Of a DNA stretch of 64,000 nucleotides, positions 61,101-64,000 are shown in pieces; the first letter of the stretch is position 1, and each line of letters starts with the position of its first letter. Made by a program: the position numbers and the translations under genes. The notes under the pieces were generated by a model. It did not search any database, had not been told where the DNA came from, and was given only the letters and a program-made list of their open reading frames with translations. Origin of the DNA: Allobaculum mucilyticum (lineage in GTDB: Bacteria; Bacillota_I; Bacilli_A; Erysipelotrichales; Erysipelotrichaceae); contig NZ_CP078089.1 in assembly GCF_022701195.1 (NCBI RefSeq), forward strand, positions 2,790,001 through 2,854,000, read 5' to 3'.

Positions 61101-64000
61101 CCCATTCGATACAGAATTCACATTCAAAGCCCGCACCAGAACTGCAGAAGGCTATTCGAACTGGTCTGATGACCTGACTGTTTCTACACTCGATGACCCA
61201 TGGAGAAATACACCGACACCAGTAGAAATTACCTGGACAGGCGATCTCTATGGTGATCACAAGGCTGATCTTGCTTTTGACCACATTTATCAGTCTGGCG
61301 ACGGCGGATTCCACTCCGGCGGAAAAGCAATTAACGAAAGCCTGACTGTTGACCTGGGAATGGTTTATGCACTCGATACACTCGAATACTATCCACGTGA
61401 TGACAGCGGTAACGGTACAGTTACATCGATGGATATTGCCTATTCGATGGATGGCGTACACTGGACTGAACTTCCAACTCAGAACTGGGAACGCAGTGCA
61501 GACGCTAAGGTAGTTGATCTGAAGACAACTGGAAATGGCGCTGGACGCTATGTCCGCATGATTCCAAGAGCATCTGTCGGCAACTTCTTCTCTGCAAGCG
61601 AAATCAAAGTTAACAAGATTGACGGAACAAACGGCTGGGCATTAGGAAGTAACCTGCAGCGTGCAGAAGTCTCCGATGCTGACTACTCCAACATGAAGAA
61701 CTACCTCGCTCTTGAAAACTCTGAGCCAGATACTTCTACATTCCAGAGTCAGATCGCAGCCCACTATGCTGACCTGAACGTCAATGGAATTTATGACGTA
61801 TACGATTACTCGTTCACAATGCGTGCTCTTGATGGCGGAACGACCAGAACCGGCGAACCTTCCGGCAACGTCTTCTTCCTGGCTGACAAAACAACTGTTG
61901 AAGCAGATGACATCGTTACAGTAACCATGTATGGAAATAACGTTGCCAATGCTAACGCTATCGGTGGTGTCTTCAATTTCGATAGAACAGAATTTGAAGC
62001 ACTCGTACCTGCAGGCACAAACGGCGTTACCCCGACTCCGTATCTCAGCACGATGGAAAACCTTTCCCGTGTTAAACAGACCTATACAGATGGTCATGGA
62101 ACTGTAAACATCGCCTTTGCAAACCGCGGCGATAAAGCTCTCTATTCCGGAAGCCGTGCTCTTGCTACCTTCCAGCTCAAAGCTAAAAAAGCAGGATCGA
62201 TCGCAAGCATGCTCGACCTCTCGCAGAAAACGATGACGGTCGGTCCTACCGGAACTGTCATTGAACGCACTTACGAACATGGATTTGATGAATCTTCAAT
62301 CCCGACACCGGAAGATGTTGTTCTTTCTCAGAGCGATCTGAATCTTACGATCACCAACGAGGCTCTGTCGACAGATGACGGATCCAACGTTGAAACTCTG
62401 ATTCAGCAGAAGAACTTTGACGGTCTGTTCAACGGTTCTGATGCCCGTGACTTCGAGTACACCTGGGTTACTGATGGATCCAGCTGGAGCGCAGAGACCC
62501 ATAAAGTACCTGTAACCATTCATATGGGCCTTAAGACCCCGACTCCGCTTCGCAGTCTGCGTGTAACCGCAGGTGCACTTTCTTCCAATGGTGCGGTTCA
62601 CAAAGTCAGTGCAGTCTTTACCTATGCTGATGGTTCCAAAACTACATTCAGAGGCGGAGATTACGATACTTCCAATACTGAGTACACATTCACTATCCCG
62701 GATGAGAAGAAAGCACTCAATGTAACAAATATCGACTTCACAGTCGAAGAGTCCGGCGGTACTGAAGAAGGCGGAGCCAACCCACACAACGGCACCCTGA
62801 CACTCTGCGAGATTTACGTCACAGCTCCAGGTGCAGTTGATGTTGCTTCGATCGCTTCTGCCGATTCGAACAAAACAAAACTGAACCTTGGCGAAATCAG
62901 CCAGGTCAACGCTGTAGTTTCACCGGCAAATGCCCTTGAATACTTCACAGTTGAATCTTCCGATCCGACGGTTGCTTCTGTTGAATGCATCCGCGATGGC
63001 AAAGATGTCACCTGGTACGTTCTTGGAAACAAAGCAGGCAAAGCTAACATCACGCTGAAATCTGCTGCTGACTCCTCCAAGACAGTAACTTACGAAGTTG
63101 AAGTTGGAAACTTCCTGACGAAGGACGTTCTGACGAACGCTATTGCTCATGCTGAAAAAGCAAAAGCAGACAGCGACAACATCGTTAAAGAAGGCAAGCT
63201 TGAAGAACTCAATGCTGCAATCGCATCTGCCCAGGAAGTTCTTAATAGCGGAACCTCTCAGGATCTGATCGACTACGCAGCTGCAAACCTGCTCGATACA
63301 CTCAATACGCTCACACAGCGAGAAACAAAAGCTTCGCACCTGATCAACTACGACGGTACAGAAGGCGTCAAAGCAAACGGCGGTTCTTCTCAGGTTGACT
63401 TTGAAACCAGCGGTCTGTACGAACATGCGCTCGACAAAGACGAGAATACCTGGTGGCATTCCGACTACTGGCACAGCCCATCTCTGCCGCAGTACGCTGA
63501 CTACGATCTTGGCAAAGAATATGAACTGACCGATGTAGCCTTCCTGCCGCGTCTGAATAACCGCAACGGCGATATCTTCGAAGCTGAAATCCTTGTTGGT
63601 ACTGATGCAGACGATCTGACTTCTCTTGGTACCTGGACATTCAAGAACAACGGCAGACGCCTTGATTCCGATGGATGGCAGACAATGTCCTTCCCGAAAG
63701 TCAATGCACGCTATGTCCGTGTAAATGTCAAAGATTCCGGCGGCAAATACTTCTGCTCGATGTCCGAGATCAACTTCTACGGCGCTGATGCAATCATCGA
63801 TGAAAATGCAGACGTTACTCAGCTCAACACCGCAATCGCAAAAGCAGAAGGTCTCAATGCTGATGACTTTGGCGATGCCAACTGGGCTGCTCTGCAGGAT
63901 GCAATTAAATCCGGCAAATCCATGGCTGCTGAACCTAGAAGCCAGGCTGCTGTTAATGCAGAAGCCATCAAGGTCAACAACGCACTCCTCGCAGTCCGTC
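58135..64000 (+). CDS. Large secreted modular GH31 glycosidase (3' end outside the window)
   Basis: 1955 residues in the window, no stop reached. GTG start after GAAAGGAAG. Signal peptide (1-31, ...VVFAEE). N-terminal beta-sandwich and GH31 barrel (about 50-640) with nucleophile Asp467 in LKTDVAWVGSGY and acid/base Asp518 in IWTGDQYGGNWE. After the C-terminal beta domains come FN3 (about 937-1018), CBM32 (about 1020-1160), a dockerin-like DLNVNGIYDVYDY (near 1212), a cohesin-like domain (about 1235-1385), a second F5/8-like domain (about 1390-1562), an Ig-like domain (about 1565-1655), FIVAR (about 1659-1728), another CBM32 (about 1729-1880) and a further FIVAR. The catalytic motifs resemble GH31 alpha-N-acetylgalactosaminidases, hence possible mucin O-glycan activity; GH31 alpha-glucosidase or galactosidase is the alternative. 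Cell-wall anchor, if any, is beyond the window. Confidence 0.93.
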   Translation, partial: MKFHKKLAVLSISAATAFGSVITALPTVVFAEEGVTAETAITKVEQGDSTNVVNLTFQNGYKGRITFLEEGIFRYNVDPEGEFSKYATGSTTAKIQARPDESSEYSHPAASITETSDKVIVTSGTTTIEFAKADGKMTVKSSDKTVMAESEPLSMKSSGAVQTLAANEGEDFYGGGTQNGRFVHTGEVISISNTNNWTDGGVASPNPFYWSTNGYGVLRNTFTPGSYDFGKAEDGKVSASHEEKEFDAYYFVSGSEDKADISKDLLKDYFKVTGNPVLLPEYAFYLGHLNCYNRDSWDTTGSRGWTIKGGQPSTSQGTTLYESGMASGYILPEGSHAESLNGVMPTVNADKFKAADTPREYSARAVIDRYQDNDMPFGWFLPNDGYGCGYGQNGYDQSGGTAEERQASLDANLQNLKEFTEYANAHGVSTGLWTQSNLSPIASEKQQLVRDFKGEVNTGGITTLKTDVAWVGSGYTFGLNGIKTAYDIVTNDVSTRPNIVTLDGWAGTQRYGAIWTGDQYGGNWEYIRFHIPTYIGQSLSGNPNIGSDMDGIFGGAPVIATRDYQWKTFTTTMLDMDGWGSYVKSPYTHGDPYTGISRMYLKLKAQLMPYIYTSAASAANIEFGKDGDGNGDAGLPMIRAMALADDSEYAASKATQYQYLFGDAFLVAPVYQDTQMDEDGNDVRNDIYLPGDENDIWVDYFTGEEYKGGTILSNFDAPLWKLPLFVRKGSIVPMYEENNNPVAISDDNPDGLDKTKRIVEFYPEGTSEYTLYEDDGMTANATLTNDDEYGTINEISYGEHVETRFTSAVIGDTATLTAEASTGTYEGYDSNRTTKFVVSVNDEPTSVDINGTAGKKVDSLAAFEALGDNESGWFYDEAPEMNKYSGDEEFANTHIINRPKVYVKFAKTDVAKSAQTAVIHGFENSMPAGKDVLVESLAAPVLSAPEEDKVTSSSIEISWDAVEGAIGYDVMVDGMIYSTPAPKLIISDRPFDTEFTFKARTRTAEGYSNWSDDLTVSTLDDPWRNTPTPVEITWTGDLYGDHKADLAFDHIYQSGDGGFHSGGKAINESLTVDLGMVYALDTLEYYPRDDSGNGTVTSMDIAYSMDGVHWTELPTQNWERSADAKVVDLKTTGNGAGRYVRMIPRASVGNFFSASEIKVNKIDGTNGWALGSNLQRAEVSDADYSNMKNYLALENSEPDTSTFQSQIAAHYADLNVNGIYDVYDYSFTMRALDGGTTRTGEPSGNVFFLADKTTVEADDIVTVTMYGNNVANANAIGGVFNFDRTEFEALVPAGTNGVTPTPYLSTMENLSRVKQTYTDGHGTVNIAFANRGDKALYSGSRALATFQLKAKKAGSIASMLDLSQKTMTVGPTGTVIERTYEHGFDESSIPTPEDVVLSQSDLNLTITNEALSTDDGSNVETLIQQKNFDGLFNGSDARDFEYTWVTDGSSWSAETHKVPVTIHMGLKTPTPLRSLRVTAGALSSNGAVHKVSAVFTYADGSKTTFRGGDYDTSNTEYTFTIPDEKKALNVTNIDFTVEESGGTEEGGANPHNGTLTLCEIYVTAPGAVDVASIASADSNKTKLNLGEISQVNAVVSPANALEYFTVESSDPTVASVECIRDGKDVTWYVLGNKAGKANITLKSAADSSKTVTYEVEVGNFLTKDVLTNAIAHAEKAKADSDNIVKEGKLEELNAAIASAQEVLNSGTSQDLIDYAAANLLDTLNTLTQRETKASHLINYDGTEGVKANGGSSQVDFETSGLYEHALDKDENTWWHSDYWHSPSLPQYADYDLGKEYELTDVAFLPRLNNRNGDIFEAEILVGTDADDLTSLGTWTFKNNGRRLDSDGWQTMSFPKVNARYVRVNVKDSGGKYFCSMSEINFYGADAIIDENADVTQLNTAIAKAEGLNADDFGDANWAALQDAIKSGKSMAAEPRSQAAVNAEAIKVNNALLAVR

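Overview
The window looks like chromosomal DNA of an anaerobic, low-to-mid GC Gram-positive bacterium (Bacillota). The evidence is a Bacillus-type gene order (cysS-mrnC-rlmB-sigH-rpmG-secE, with nusG close by), two T-box leaders, a PTS enzyme I, lipoproteins, a pyruvate:ferredoxin oxidoreductase, and no outer-membrane or sporulation genes. Erysipelotrichia is my best guess at class level, but that is an impression rather than a measurement.

Layout. 1-6.2 kb is a decayed or badly sequenced zone. It holds a secreted GH20 beta-hexosaminidase broken by about a dozen single-base indels, a minus-strand remnant split by an insertion sequence, and that IS1634-like element itself (about 4400-6165) with a frameshifted transposase. 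6.4-12.3 kb carries two small unknown genes and then translation/secretion housekeeping (cysS, mrnC, rlmB, sigH-like, rpmG, secE, nusG). 12.4-14.9 kb is a divergent GalR-type repressor/galactokinase pair with two spaced operators. 15-18.9 kb has a HAD phosphatase, secG and rnr. 19.2-23.3 kb has a secreted V8-type serine protease with C-terminal repeats, then an AAA+ ATPase/partner pair. 23.5-26.6 kb is a transcription unit with a possible leader peptide, an ankyrin-repeat protein and an EF-G paralogue. 26.8-32.6 kb mixes an ABC exporter, an EIIA/lipoyl-like protein, a membrane protein, a cupin, an SseB-macrodomain protein and an ECF S component.

32.9-43 kb holds ptsI, a TelA-like gene, a T-box(Trp)-controlled ABC importer (substrate-binding lipoprotein, permease, ATPase) and T-box(Val)-controlled valS. 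43.4-53 kb has typA, an esterase, a large unknown 885-aa protein, a NifU-domain protein, a DUF212 phosphatase-like protein and pgi. 53.4-57.7 kb has the 1177-aa pyruvate:ferredoxin oxidoreductase and a thioredoxin-like lipoprotein. From 58.1 kb to the window end runs a very large secreted GH31 enzyme (at least 1955 aa) with carbohydrate-binding, FN3, dockerin-like, cohesin-like and FIVAR modules.

How it fits together. The organism appears to degrade host or mucin-type glycans outside the cell (GH20 remnant, GH31). It takes up sugars through the PTS, runs glycolysis (pgi), uses galactose (galK) and oxidises pyruvate anaerobically. Amino-acid supply is sensed through tRNA charging. A recurrent oddity is the acidic, Glu/Gln/Pro/Ser-rich low-complexity tail or linker on unrelated proteins (RNase R, AAA+ ATPase, NifU protein, the 885-aa protein, two small proteins).
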